A DNA stretch of 51,874 nucleotides from an uncultured Cyclobacteriaceae bacterium (GTDB taxonomy: Bacteria; Bacteroidota; Bacteroidia; Cytophagales; Cyclobacteriaceae): the NCBI GenBank assembly GCA_937958005.1, contig CALGOB010000153.1:1-51874 (forward strand), written 5' to 3'. The notes under the pieces are model-generated. The model did not search any database, was not told the DNA's origin, and was given only the letters and a program-made list of their open reading frames with translations. Position 1 is the first letter of the stretch; every line of letters starts with the position of its first letter. The position numbers and the translations under genes are program-made. This document shows, in pieces, positions 1 through 7,493 of the stretch.

Positions 1-255
1 ACAGATATTCTTCTGTTAATTTTATCGTTTAAAAAAACAACAGCAAAACCTGAAACTAAAGTACATCAGTCTCAAGAAAGTGATATTTTCTATTACTGGC
101 ATCCAAGTAAAACTGAAATTGAAGAAAAACTGCTCTTGATATCATTTAATCAAAGATTAATTCTGAAGTTCAAAAACACCCCCTATAAATCAATCGAAGG
201 GCTGACAACTCTAGCTTTCGTCCGTTTTTTCCATGCCGCGGGGGCGGATCCCTGA
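1..255 (+). CDS. Partial reading frame at left edge, unknown
   Basis: A frame open from the first base runs 84 codons to a TGA at 253-255. I do not recognise the product. The first 60 or so codons use ordinary Bacteroidota-like codons (DIFYYWHPSKTEIEEK is a typical stretch), but the last 12 are read out of an abruptly GC-rich block. That suggests either a gene whose 3' end has been replaced by inserted sequence or chance openness. There is no start codon in the window. It could equally be non-coding. Confidence 0.3.
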   Translation, partial: TDILLLILSFKKTTAKPETKVHQSQESDIFYYWHPSKTEIEEKLLLISFNQRLILKFKNTPYKSIEGLTTLAFVRFFHAAGADP

Positions 256-372
256 AAAAGGACCGCGCGGCCGCCAAAAAAATCAACAGGGTCGCTTGGC
301 GAATAATTTAAAACTCCCACTCTCTCACACCCCGCTAAATTCTCACCGTGACGGCGTACCGTGCCAACCCTC
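222..372. other. GC-rich block of foreign composition
   Basis: About 150 bases of strikingly higher GC than the AT-rich surroundings, with runs such as CCGCGGGGGCGGATCC (237-252) and GCGCGGCCGCC. It overlaps the end of the edge frame and contains the start of a 69-codon frame (233-442) with no recognisable features and no clear ribosome-binding context. I see no terminal repeats. It may be a remnant of a mobile or repetitive element. Confidence 0.4.
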
Positions 373-496
373 CAAAATGTATAAAAATGAAAACCTTTTT
401 CTCGGATACCAGTATTTTTTTATTTTCTTCAAACCTCAGTGACATAAGGCTGTCACTCTGTGCTTTTACATTGCCTCTATCAAACAAAAAACATGT

Positions 497-787
497 ATGG
501 AAGCAAAAGAAGTAATTATTTATTCTATTAAAGAGTCTTACAAAAATCAGGTTTCAGAAATTATAACACAGTTAAGAGCTTTAGTTAAGGACTTGAAAGG
601 CCTTAAAGACATTAAAAGTTATCACACCTGTGACAATCCATTAAAATTAATGGATCATGTTACCTGGGAATCCTTGGAAGACGCTAAACAGGCAATGAGC
701 ACTGTGAAGAAGCATCCCGATTACGAAAAAATCAATGCTTATTTTGAAGAAGTTACCTACTTCAATCATTTCTATTTTTTAATGTAA
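497..787 (+). CDS. ABM-like dimeric alpha/beta-barrel protein
   Basis: A 96-residue protein. The size and the strand-helix pattern, ending in a helix-turn around VTWESLEDAKQAM and HPDYEKINAYF (residues 55-83), fit the antibiotic-biosynthesis-monooxygenase-type dimeric alpha/beta-barrel fold. Such small proteins act as cofactor-free monooxygenases or unknown binding proteins in the cytoplasm; no catalytic residues can be named here. It ends 12 bases before the GyrI-like gene, so the two are probably one operon. A nearby ATG at 493 is out of frame, so 497 is the start. The fold call is moderate and the function is unknown. Confidence 0.6.
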   Translation: MEAKEVIIYSIKESYKNQVSEIITQLRALVKDLKGLKDIKSYHTCDNPLKLMDHVTWESLEDAKQAMSTVKKHPDYEKINAYFEEVTYFNHFYFLM

Positions 788-799
788 ACCTATATCAGA

Positions 800-1417
800 A
801 TGAATGCAAAAACTAATCTTCAAAAAGAAGATCCAAATTATTATAAAATTGGAAAGAAAGCAGAAGTAAGAGACCTGGATACGTATTATTATTTAACCAT
901 TGAGAGTGTTTGTGCACCAGAAAATGAGTTGTTTAATCAGTCTATTGAGGCTATTTATAAAATTGCTTACACGCTAAAGTTTCAATCGAAAGAACGAGGA
1001 TTTGATTTTGTAGTGCCTAAAATGGAAGCATTTTGGTGGATTGCTGGTGGAGCAGAAAATCAAAAAGAATTTATGAATACTCCTAGAGAGGAATGGCACT
1101 GGAAGATTCTCATTAGATTACCTGATTTTATTGAAAGAGATCTGGTAAATAAAGCCTTGCAGGCTGCTAAAGATAGCAAACTAAACAATCAACTATTAAA
1201 TCAGGTGAAATATGAAAGTATCAATGAGGGTAGGTGTGTTCAAGTCTTGCACATTGGATCTTATGATAAGGAAGAAAATAGCCTGAAAAAACTTCATGAT
1301 TTAATGGAGTCTGAAGGGTTAAAAGTTAATAATTACCATCATGAAATTTATCTGTCGGACCCTGGAAGAACCTCAGAAGACAAATTGAGGACTATCTTAA
1401 GATACGGTGTAGTCTGA
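800..1417 (+). CDS. GyrI-like small-molecule-binding protein
   Basis: 205 residues, matching the GyrI-like family (stand-alone relatives of the effector-binding domain of AraC/MerR regulators). Visible hallmarks are the aromatic patch EAFWWIAGG at about 76-84, EEWHWKILIRLPDFI at 97-111, the strand HIGSYDKE at 151-158, and the C-terminal segment HEIYLSDPGR at 181-190 followed by a helix ending in LRTILRYGVV. Proteins of this type bind amphipathic small molecules and some hydrolyse them. There is no DNA-binding domain, so it is a soluble binding protein or enzyme rather than a regulator. It lies 12 bases after the ABM-like gene and is probably co-transcribed. Confidence 0.8.
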   Translation: MNAKTNLQKEDPNYYKIGKKAEVRDLDTYYYLTIESVCAPENELFNQSIEAIYKIAYTLKFQSKERGFDFVVPKMEAFWWIAGGAENQKEFMNTPREEWHWKILIRLPDFIERDLVNKALQAAKDSKLNNQLLNQVKYESINEGRCVQVLHIGSYDKEENSLKKLHDLMESEGLKVNNYHHEIYLSDPGRTSEDKLRTILRYGVV

Positions 1418-1543
1418 TTGCTATTTGATTCACAGAGGTTGATAGAAGCTAAAAGCTTGATAAAGAGTAAAGATCCGGCTTTTGGCTATTTTTTGTCATA
1501 TGTGTTACGAAAGGAACTAACTTCTGATAAAATTAATACATCA

Positions 1544-1717
1544 CTTAAGTATAATTAGTCCTACTTTGTCATCTTACTAAAATACCCCAATCTGTTTCCC
1601 GGCCTTGCCACCTTGGCAGATTGTAAAGGTTGGCTGTGAAGACACAGCCAACGGCATGAAGTATCTACTTTTGTCTAAGATGACAAAGTAGGATTAGAAT
1701 ATCTAATTATGCTTAAG
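1544..1717. repeat. Long inverted repeat with central hairpin
   Basis: Imperfect arms: CTTAAGTATAATTAG then TCCTACTTTGTCATCTTA on the left (1544-1575), and their reverse complement on the right (1676-1717) with a short insertion. Inside lies a perfect 9-bp stem, TTGGCTGTG / CACAGCCAA around AAGA (1630-1651), followed by CGGCAT. It lies in a gene-free stretch. Transcribed, it would fold into one long hairpin. It is compatible with a MITE-like element or a large terminator. No transposase is nearby. Confidence 0.7.
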
Positions 1718-1762
1718 TATTCAAATGTTTTTTAGATATAATTTTATTTAAGCAGACCCCTA

Positions 1763-1918
1763 AAAGCTCGATTTGAAATTTTATCAAGGGATTTTTTTCT
1801 GAGACAAGGCATCAAAAACGGTGTTTGGGAGATCTAAATGAGTATTTTGATAACACAGAATCAGGGAAAAATCGGGTTAAAAGTAAAAGTGGTTTTTTAG
1901 AGGTTCCCGTGAGAAATC
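1763..1918 (+). promoter_or_regulatory. Conserved 150-nt leader, copy 1
   Basis: This segment, ending at the ATG of the thioredoxin-fold gene, is repeated in reverse orientation at 29173-29345, where it ends at the ATG of the acyl-carrier-like gene. Shared blocks include GGATTTTTTTCTGAGA, GATCTAAATGAGTATTTTGA, AAAATCGGGT and a promoter-proximal TTTTAG with TTCCC. By eye the identity is about three quarters over the whole length. It probably contains the promoter and 5' untranslated region. Whether it acts as DNA site or RNA is unknown. Confidence 0.65.
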
Positions 1919-2530
1919 ATGACAAAATTAGCATTACATACAAAGGAATTTTTGCAAGGTAATTTTGAGCTAAAAAACCTGAATTTACTTTTTGTCTTTC
2001 AAGTGAATTGTCCAGGCTGTTTTTTATATGGTTTTCCAGTAGTCAACCGCTTATATAATGACCTTTTAAATAAAGAGGTTTCCATATTGGGCTTATCAAC
2101 CGCTTTTGAAGATTTTGAGTATAATAACTTTGAAAATACACAAATGTTACTAGATGAAAAAAACTTGGTAGGAGAGACTCAAAAATACCTTCAGCAAAAG
2201 GGGTTTGAAAAATATCCAGAGAACATTGATTTTCCTGTGGCCATGGATCGTAGGTTAGAAAATGAAGAAGACTTAGATAAAATGGCTACTAATCTTTGTG
2301 TTCAAAACCCGAATTATCAAATCTGGCCGGTTACTGAGCAAAAGATCTTTAGAACAAAAGTTGTTAATTACTTGAAAGGTTTAGAGGTAATTTCTTTGAC
2401 TTTTACGCTCAATCAAATGCGAGGAACTCCAAGTTTTGTGCTATTCAATGATTCATATGAAATTCTCGATCAATGGTTTGGCCATAAAAAACCCGAAGAG
2501 ATACAGACTTTGTTAACTAGACATAAATGA
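1919..2530 (+). CDS. Thioredoxin-fold (TlpA/redoxin-like) protein
   Basis: 203 residues. The thioredoxin fold is supported by a CPGC active site (Cys31, Cys34) after a hydrophobic strand LLFVFQVN, and by the cis-proline loop RGTPSFVLF with Pro171. Between them is a long helical insertion (about 65-155), as in TlpA/redoxin proteins with inserted domains. There is no signal peptide, so it is predicted cytoplasmic. Likely role: thiol-disulfide exchange, substrate unknown. It stands alone behind the conserved leader at 1763-1918. Its TGA stop (2528-2530) lies inside the first bases of a reversed family-A repeat. Confidence 0.75.
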   Translation: MTKLALHTKEFLQGNFELKNLNLLFVFQVNCPGCFLYGFPVVNRLYNDLLNKEVSILGLSTAFEDFEYNNFENTQMLLDEKNLVGETQKYLQQKGFEKYPENIDFPVAMDRRLENEEDLDKMATNLCVQNPNYQIWPVTEQKIFRTKVVNYLKGLEVISLTFTLNQMRGTPSFVLFNDSYEILDQWFGHKKPEEIQTLLTRHK

Positions 2531-2630
2531 ACCAACCCCGACGGGGTATTTCTATCGGCCAAAAGCTTTTTTATCGACTCAAGAGTCGAGGTGACCCAGG
2601 GGAATTAGGTATCGCTCAGGGATTAAATGT
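2526..2630 (-). repeat. Family A repeat, degenerate reversed copy
   Basis: Begins AATGAACCAACCCCGACGGGG and ends near CAGGGATTAAA. It keeps the CGACTC/GAGTCG hairpin, but the middle has diverged or been deleted. It is the reverse orientation of the copies at 7397, 25504 and 46747. Its first bases provide the stop codon of the thioredoxin-fold gene. The rest of the gap to 2885 (about 255 bases) shows nothing I can assign. Confidence 0.7.
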
Positions 2631-2885
2631 AAATTGGCTTACTTATGATATAGGAATTAAAGCTCTTAAGGAAAATATCATTTATTATGCAGACTGATAT
2701 TAGAGTTTATTTCAGAAGAAGGACAATTACTCCTTCTTATTTACCTTGTTCGGAATTGTTTAGGGTCTCGATTATTACTTGGTAATTAACAATTACTTTA
2801 TTGCAATGACGAGGAAATAAAAGAGAGGTATTGATCTATACAAAACCTATCTTGATAAAGTCTATTAAACATAATTTAAGTTTAC

Positions 2886-4082
2886 ATGAAACTTGGTCTA
2901 TTTATACTTTTCCTTTTGTCATTTTCTCTTACTGGGTATTCACAAGCAATCTATGAAAAGGGATACTTCATTAATAATCAACAGGAAAAAATTGACTGTT
3001 TCATTAAAAATGAAGGTAGGTTAAATAATCCAACCACATTTGAATATAAACTTCAAGAGGATAGCAATAGTAGAAGAAACTCTATCGACTCTGTTGTAGA
3101 GTTTGGAAATTTCACTACTTATAAATTTATTAGGAAGACCGTAAATATAGATCGTTCTGCTGGGTCTTTTGGTAAGTTGAGCAATACAAAAAAAACTAAT
3201 TTAGTAGAGGAAACTTTATTCTTAAAAGTCATAGTAGAAGGGGGTGGTGCATCTTTATATGAATATGTTGATAATGGTGGTTTTCGAGCTTTTATTCAAG
3301 TAGGCAACCAAGCAATTACTCAACTTATTTACAAAAAATATAAAACCAAGGAAGGTTTAATTGCTGCTAATAGTACTTTCAGACAGCAGGTTTGGAACAA
3401 TCTTAGATGCAGGGATCAAGACATTGCATTCTTTGATAAAATGAAATACAGTAGATCCTCCTTCATAAAACAGGTCATTCGATACAATACCTGTAAGGAT
3501 GATGAATATACTATTTATAAAGCACCAGAAAAGAAATTGAACGAGTTGTTTAATATTACCTTAAGGCCAGGTATCAATACTTCTTCTTTGGAATACAGGG
3601 ATGCTATAGAACCTATCAGAAATGCTGATTTTAGCGTTGAAACTACTATTCGAATTGGCCTTGAAGTAGAGTTAGTATTACCTTTTCTAAGAAATAGGCT
3701 TTCAATATTTGCTGAGCCTACCTATCAGTCTTATCAGTCAGAAACTACGAATACCTTACAGTCTTTAAACTCGACCTACCGATCCATTGAAATTCCATTA
3801 GGAATGCGCTATAACTTCTTCTTAAATGAAAACAATAGGATATTTATTAATACGGGTATTTTGGTTGATTTTAACATTAATTCCTTTATCGAGTTTGAGG
3901 GTGAAATGACCACTCAAGAATTTGAGCCGAGCTTAAATCTATTTTTTGGAGTTGGCTATAGTTATAAGAGATTTAGTATAGAGACAAGAGTAGGAACTAA
4001 CCGAGACTTGCTTCCTACTTTCCTTAATTTTGGAGCTGATTTCAGAAGTACTACACTTATTTTAGGTTATCGATTATTTTAA
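2886..4082 (+). CDS. Outer-membrane beta-barrel protein
   Basis: 398 residues with a clear Sec signal peptide (MKLGLFILFLLSFSLTGYSQ, about 1-20). The N-terminal part (YEKGYFINNQQEKIDCFIKN, about 23-42) is a motif I associate with a Bacteroidota family of secreted barrel proteins in which a soluble domain precedes a PorT-like barrel. From about residue 215 the sequence alternates as amphipathic beta strands, and it ends in a C-terminal aromatic (GYRLF), as outer-membrane barrels do. It sits in the outer membrane; cargo or partner is unknown. It stands alone, and its TAA stop (4080-4082) is formed by the first bases of a family-A repeat. Confidence 0.75.
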   Translation: MKLGLFILFLLSFSLTGYSQAIYEKGYFINNQQEKIDCFIKNEGRLNNPTTFEYKLQEDSNSRRNSIDSVVEFGNFTTYKFIRKTVNIDRSAGSFGKLSNTKKTNLVEETLFLKVIVEGGGASLYEYVDNGGFRAFIQVGNQAITQLIYKKYKTKEGLIAANSTFRQQVWNNLRCRDQDIAFFDKMKYSRSSFIKQVIRYNTCKDDEYTIYKAPEKKLNELFNITLRPGINTSSLEYRDAIEPIRNADFSVETTIRIGLEVELVLPFLRNRLSIFAEPTYQSYQSETTNTLQSLNSTYRSIEIPLGMRYNFFLNENNRIFINTGILVDFNINSFIEFEGEMTTQEFEPSLNLFFGVGYSYKRFSIETRVGTNRDLLPTFLNFGADFRSTTLILGYRLF

Positions 4083-4182
4083 TCCATAAGGGATATTAAT
4101 TCCCCTGGCTGGGCACCCCGGCTCTCGAGTCAATCATTAAATTATTGCCCATAGATACCCCGTACCCTTGGGTTGGTTCATT
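4078..4182 (+). repeat. Family A repeat, hybrid copy
   Basis: Starts TTTAATCCATAAGGGAT and ends TTGGGTTGGTTCATT. The front half resembles the divergent subtype (GGCTGGGCACCCCGG) and the back half the main subtype (ATTAAATTATTGCCC and ATAGATACCCCGTACCC). The TAA of the upstream barrel gene is part of this copy. Confidence 0.85.
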
Positions 4183-4275
4183 TTGAGGGGTCAAACACTA
4201 TACTCAGGTTGCAAATTTCATTAAACTTTAAAATGCATTTTATACCAATTATAATTTGATTTAAATTTTATATTT

Positions 4276-4294
4276 ATTTAGACTTAATCTAAAT
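4276..4294. promoter_or_regulatory. Iron-box-like dyad upstream of LuxR-type gene
   Basis: Arms ATTTAGA (4276-4282) and TCTAAAT (4288-4294) around a 5-nt spacer, 36 bases before the start codon. It has the same TTTAGA/TCTAAA core as the longer dyads at 5544 and 47988. The resemblance to Fur-type sites is inferred. No exact TAnnTTTG promoter was found beside it. Confidence 0.5.
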
Positions 4295-4329
4295 TGCATT
4301 CTTAAAGTTACTCATCAAAAGAACAAAGA

Positions 4330-4956
4330 ATGAAATTTTCAGTCATTATTTCCATTGATCAATACTTGGCCAAAAGAGGGTTAAAGGCAATCATTACTGA
4401 AAATAGAGAATACACTTTAATAGAAACCAATAACCACCTAAGCAAATACTGGAAACAAAATATAGAGATTTACCAACCGAATATTTTTATTACAGATTAT
4501 CAAGAAAGTAATGGCAGTTTTGATAATTCACTTGATCGGTTGGGTGAGATTTCCAAGCTTACTCAAGTATTGATTATATCTGATGATGAAGACCCCAGTA
4601 GAATAAAGCAGGTATTTGATTCTGGAATTATGGGTTTTTTAACCAAGCATTGCAGCGCCAGCGAAATAGAAAATGCATTAGCAAACATTTCTAATGGAAC
4701 CCGATTCTTTTGCCAAGAAATTATTGACATTCTTTTAAATGAACAAAAATCTAGTGATCAGTTAAAGTCAGACGGATTATCCACAAGAGAAATAGAAGTT
4801 TTAGGATTAATAGGCAAAGGTTTAACCTCTAAACAAATAGCGGAGAATTTATTTGTAAGTATTCACACGGTGAATTCCCATAGAAAAAGTCTCTTAAAAA
4901 AATTGGATATGAAATCTCCAGCACAATTAATTGCTTATGCATTAGAAAGGTTTTAG
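4330..4956 (+). CDS. LuxR/NarL-type response-regulator-like transcription factor
   Basis: 208 residues. The N-terminal half is a receiver-like domain: the phospho-acceptor candidate is Asp56 in NIFITDYQ, and Lys106 in GFLTKH is the conserved switch lysine. The usual acidic pair near residue 9 is reduced to a single Asp10, so phosphorylation may be weak or absent. The C-terminal half (about 149-204) is a NarL/LuxR HTH: LSTREIEVLGLIGKGLTSKQ, then a recognition helix VSIHTVNSHRKSL. No histidine kinase is adjacent. An iron-box-like dyad lies just upstream, and the DUF6607 gene downstream has a stronger one, so an iron- or heme-related role is possible (inference). Confidence 0.8.
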   Translation: MKFSVIISIDQYLAKRGLKAIITENREYTLIETNNHLSKYWKQNIEIYQPNIFITDYQESNGSFDNSLDRLGEISKLTQVLIISDDEDPSRIKQVFDSGIMGFLTKHCSASEIENALANISNGTRFFCQEIIDILLNEQKSSDQLKSDGLSTREIEVLGLIGKGLTSKQIAENLFVSIHTVNSHRKSLLKKLDMKSPAQLIAYALERF

Positions 4957-4967
4957 ATTATTAAAAG

Positions 4968-5138
4968 GGATGAGTCAGCCTGATAAGATATCTCTCAGTG
5001 CTATTAAGCTAACGTCAAATTAAAGTAGGAATCCAGACCAGGGGTAGAACAGGTTACCATGTAACCGTGATGGCCCGACCCATTTGGGTGGTCCCCAAAC
5101 TCTTGACTTAATAGCATTTGGATATCTCTGAATCATCC
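4968..5138. repeat. 171-bp imperfect palindrome with internal hairpins
   Basis: The ends are inverted copies: GGATGAGTCAGCCTGATAAG with GATATCTCTCAGTGCTATTAAG on the left, and CTTAATAGCATTTGGATATC with TCTGAATCATCC on the right. Inside are a perfect GGTTAC/GTAACC stem (about 5052-5066) and GACCCATTTGGGTGGTC. It sits 12 bases after the LuxR-type gene. It is either a MITE-like element or a large RNA hairpin. Only one copy was seen in the window. Confidence 0.6.
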
Positions 5139-5267
5139 TTGAGTGACATAGCTTCTCTGTAGCAGAGAAAAATTACCTTCTATTAATATTCTTTAGCTTG
5201 AGTCGGCGTTGACTCATTGATTTCAAGCTAGGTTTTTGTTAGGTTTTAGGTTTAGTTGGATACTTTG
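5139..5267. other. Gene-free stretch with short hairpins
   Basis: Holds TTCTCTGTAGCAGAGAA (about 5153-5169), which resembles the middle of the divergent family-A subtype, and an inverted pair AGCTTGAGTC / CAAGCT around 5203-5231. Nothing coding is apparent. Confidence 0.4.
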
Positions 5268-5362
5268 AACCCTGATGCATATTAATTCCCTGGTCGGGCA
5301 CCCCAACTTTTTCTCGAGCGCAATAGCTTCTCTCTGGAAGCACTGGGTCAGGGTTGATTTAT
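5268..5362 (+). repeat. Family A repeat, divergent subtype
   Basis: Diverged copy: the ATATTAATTCCC start and the GGGTCAGGGTTGATT end are recognisable, and the middle (CTCGAGCGCAATAGCTTCTC) matches the subtype at 37276-37378 rather than the main one. Confidence 0.6.
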
Positions 5363-5510
5363 TTAAATTTTGAGACAGATAAAGAATTGTGCCTTTCATT
5401 AATCAAAGACAAACTGAAACTTAAGAATCTAAATTTCTAGTGTCTAAAAAAGTCTTTAACCTTTATTCTTTTTTTACAGCTCTTATAGGATAAATCCCTA
5501 GCACTAGCGA

Positions 5511-5541
5511 TTGACACTTGTGAATTTCAACTTTACATTTG
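5511..5541 (+). promoter_or_regulatory. Bacteroidota promoter for the DUF6607 gene
   Basis: TTG at 5511-5513 (context GCGATTGACA), 20 nt, then TACATTTG at 5534-5541, which fits the primary sigma-factor consensus TTG-N17-23-TAnnTTTG. The same GCGATTGACA context and the same 20-nt spacing recur upstream of the heme receptor operon (47956-47986). Confidence 0.75.
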
Positions 5542-5543
5542 CA

Positions 5544-5566
5544 TTATTTAGAACTATTCTAAATAA
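5544..5566. promoter_or_regulatory. Perfect iron-box-like operator
   Basis: A perfect 10-3-10 dyad: TTATTTAGAA (5544-5553) and TTCTAAATAA (5557-5566). It lies immediately downstream of the -7 element, an ideal repressor position, and 7 bases before the ATG of the DUF6607 gene. The architecture is that of a Fur-family site; the identity of the regulator is inferred. Confidence 0.7.
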
Positions 5567-5573
5567 CTAAAAC

Positions 5574-6518
5574 ATGATGAAACTCACAAGACAAACAATA
5601 TTGATCATTTTGGTAGCCTTTATCGCTTCTAGCAGTTGGGCCCAAAAATCTAAAAAGCAAGATATTACCTCTATTAAATCCATGTGCGGTTGTTATGAAG
5701 TGAAATTTAATTTTGCAGAGACCTTTTCTCCAAAGACTGACTATGAATTTCACAAAAATTACAGTGCTGGTGCATTAGAATATGTATTTCCTATTGAAGA
5801 GACCAAAAACAAGATTGTACTGCAACACCTTCTGGTAATTAATGATGAAATGATCATTAAGCACTGGCGCCAAGACTGGCTATATGAAAATACAGCTCTA
5901 TATACTTTCTATAAAGATGATACATGGAATTACAAGAAGTTGGAAAGTGGTGAAGTAAAAGGACAGTGGACGCAAAAAGTGTTTCAAGTAGACGATAGTC
6001 CAAGGTATGAAGGAACGGCCTCATGGGTTCACAAGGATGGAAGGCATTATTGGGAAGCTGTAGCAGATGCCCCATTACCAAGAAGGGAATTTAGTAAACG
6101 GAAGGACTACAATGTGATGAAAAGAAGGAATAGGCAGGAAATCACTGCGAATGGTTGGTTACACGAGCAAGACAATGACAAAATACTAAGAGATGGGGCT
6201 GATGAACTGATTGCACAGGAAAAGGGAATGAATCAATACATAAAAGTTACAGAATCCAAATGCCAGTTGGCAAACGATTGGTGGGCTAAGAATAACCTAT
6301 ATTGGACTGATGTAAGAGCAGTCTGGGATGAGTTGTTTGCTAAAAACGAAACGGTAAAGATTAACATGAAAGTAGCTGGGACTAAACTGTATCAAAGACT
6401 TTTTGAATTAGGAGATCAATTGAATGGGGATCAATACGATGCTGCTTCATCTAAAAATCAAATCAAATCAATCATAGAAAAGCATTTACAAGATAATCCA
6501 AATTTAAGTTTGAAGTAA
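5574..6518 (+). CDS. DUF6607 family secreted protein
   Basis: 314 residues with a Sec signal peptide ending near SSSWAQ (about residue 24). Conserved blocks that I recognise from DUF6607 are SMCGCYEVKFNFAETFS (36-52), KHWRQDWLYEN (97-107), GQWTQKVFQVDDSPRYEG (130-147), and a stretch ending in APLPRREFSKRKDYNV. The family has no established function; I recall it near TonB receptors and HmuY-like heme-binding proteins in other Bacteroidota. A perfect iron-box-like operator and a matching promoter lie directly upstream, shared with the heme receptor operon at 48 kb, which supports an iron/heme role. Two adjacent Met codons (5574, 5577) make the exact start trivial. It is predicted periplasmic. 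Confidence 0.85.
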   Translation: MMKLTRQTILIILVAFIASSSWAQKSKKQDITSIKSMCGCYEVKFNFAETFSPKTDYEFHKNYSAGALEYVFPIEETKNKIVLQHLLVINDEMIIKHWRQDWLYENTALYTFYKDDTWNYKKLESGEVKGQWTQKVFQVDDSPRYEGTASWVHKDGRHYWEAVADAPLPRREFSKRKDYNVMKRRNRQEITANGWLHEQDNDKILRDGADELIAQEKGMNQYIKVTESKCQLANDWWAKNNLYWTDVRAVWDELFAKNETVKINMKVAGTKLYQRLFELGDQLNGDQYDAASSKNQIKSIIEKHLQDNPNLSLK

Positions 6519-6548
6519 GTCTTTTTTATACTTAGATAGGAAGCCTCG

Positions 6549-6578
6549 ATGACCAGTTATTTAGTCTTTTCTGGTCAT
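6549..6578 (+). terminator. Hairpin after the DUF6607 gene
   Basis: ATGACCAG (6549-6556) pairs with CTGGTCAT (6571-6578), followed by a short T run. It lies 30 bases after the DUF6607 stop and acts as a probable terminator. An in-frame ATG of the next gene is inside this stem, so that start is unlikely. Confidence 0.55.
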
Positions 6579-6623
6579 TTGAGGTACTATTTTAGGTTGA
6601 TTTTTAACTTTACTTTTGATAAT

Positions 6624-6956
6624 ATGTGTGATACTCCTGATCATTTAACATTAAGTGCAACTGACAACGCTAGATTAACTAGGTGCAAAATTTGCAATAT
6701 GTACACCCTTATATACAATAACATCTACCTTGCTTTTTCAGCTGGTGAATTTCATTCATTCTGCAATACCTTAGAAAATTTGAGTGATTATGAGTACAAT
6801 AAGGTTCATCCAAATGGAGAGGCTCATGTTTTACTAAAAAATAGTGTTTCACACATGGGAATTAGTTTCTCAGTGGAAGATGTCCAAAAAATAAAAGCGC
6901 TGATTCATGAAGCAAAGCTTTATGAAGAGGTATTTTCCATACTTTACCGATCATGA
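6624..6956 (+). CDS. Small CxxC protein, paralogue of 7137-7418 gene
   Basis: 110 residues from the ATG at 6624. An upstream in-frame ATG at 6549 is rejected because it falls in a terminator-like stem and adds no conserved sequence. The N-terminus has a CKICNMYTLIYNNIYLAF segment with Cys21 and Cys24, which aligns with CDQCGMIHVIYKSIVLAL in the gene at 7137, so the two are paralogues. A single CxxC suggests a half zinc-ribbon that may dimerise. I have a weak recollection of such small proteins in Bacteroidota (possibly DUF6686) but cannot assign a function. A TACTTTTG box (6611-6618) sits only 5 bases before the start, too close for a normal leader. It is the first of three overlapping small genes. 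Confidence 0.65.
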   Translation: MCDTPDHLTLSATDNARLTRCKICNMYTLIYNNIYLAFSAGEFHSFCNTLENLSDYEYNKVHPNGEAHVLLKNSVSHMGISFSVEDVQKIKALIHEAKLYEEVFSILYRS

Positions 6957-6957
6957 T

Positions 6958-7140
6958 ATGAATGTAGAAGCTTATGACAGAATAATGGGTTTGATTTATA
7001 GTGAAATGGATCATCCAAAGGCTAATAGGAAGCCAGATTTTGATAAAATCAGGTCTTTGGTAAAGGCCACTCAATGCCCTTATATGCTATCTTTTTTTAA
7101 AAATAAATATGCTGAATTTCTAAAGAAGAATAAATCATGA
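6958..7140 (+). CDS. Small helical protein, unknown
   Basis: 60 residues from the ATG at 6958, which overlaps the previous stop region; an alternative in-frame ATG at 6907 would give 77 residues and a 50-base overlap. The sequence is charged and mostly helical (NVEAYDRIMGLIYSEMDH at the start, a basic tail ending FLKKNKS). No family is recognised. Its TGA overlaps the ATG of the next gene (ATGA), indicating translational coupling. It has no Cys motif like its neighbours apart from one Cys. It may be an adaptor or antitoxin-like partner, but there is no evidence for either. Confidence 0.55.
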   Translation: MNVEAYDRIMGLIYSEMDHPKANRKPDFDKIRSLVKATQCPYMLSFFKNKYAEFLKKNKS

Positions 7141-7418
7141 AAGATCATTGTAGTGGTATAAACACCTTTGCTAAAAGTGAGTACGGACACGTCTATGCAT
7201 GTGATCAATGTGGTATGATTCATGTAATTTACAAATCAATTGTATTGGCCTTAGATGAGTTTGAGTTTAGTTGTTTTTTAGCTTGTACCAGTAATATTAC
7301 TGAAGAACATTTTGACTTTCCTCACCCTCAAGGTTTGGCCGCAACTATTTCATTCCAAAAATTGCAAGACGGATTCTTCTGCATTATTCAGCGTGATTTA
7401 ATCCCTAAGGGATATTAA
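7137..7418 (+). CDS. Small CxxC protein with repeat-derived C-terminus
   Basis: 93 residues; the start overlaps the previous gene by ATGA. Cys22 and Cys25 sit in YACDQCGMIHVIYKS and align with the gene at 6624, so it is a paralogue, perhaps metal-binding. The last six codons (LIPKGY) and the TAA are read from the family-A repeat that begins at 7397, so the native C-terminus has been replaced or trimmed. The body still reads as a normal coding frame, and the product may be functional with an altered tail. It is the last gene of the small-gene operon. Confidence 0.65.
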   Translation: MKDHCSGINTFAKSEYGHVYACDQCGMIHVIYKSIVLALDEFEFSCFLACTSNITEEHFDFPHPQGLAATISFQKLQDGFFCIIQRDLIPKGY

Positions 7419-7493
7419 TTCCCCGACTCTTGAGTCGATCATTAAATTATTGCCCATAGATACCCCGTACCCTTGGGTCGGGGTTGGTTCATT
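7397..7493 (+). repeat. Family A repeat, main subtype
   Basis: A full copy from TTTAATCCCTAAGGGAT to GGGGTTGGTTCATT. Internal stems: ATCCC/GGGAT, CGACTC/GAGTCG, ACCC/GGGT, and a long-range CCCCGAC/GTCGGGG pairing. It overlaps the 3' end of the upstream gene. Confidence 0.9.

Noticed and set aside
233-442. 69-codon frame in the GC-rich block
   Set aside because: No recognisable domain, no plausible ribosome-binding context, and its composition follows the odd block and then the AT-rich flank.
6549-6623. Upstream start of the first small CxxC gene
   Set aside because: The ATG lies in a terminator-like stem; the conserved part begins at 6624.
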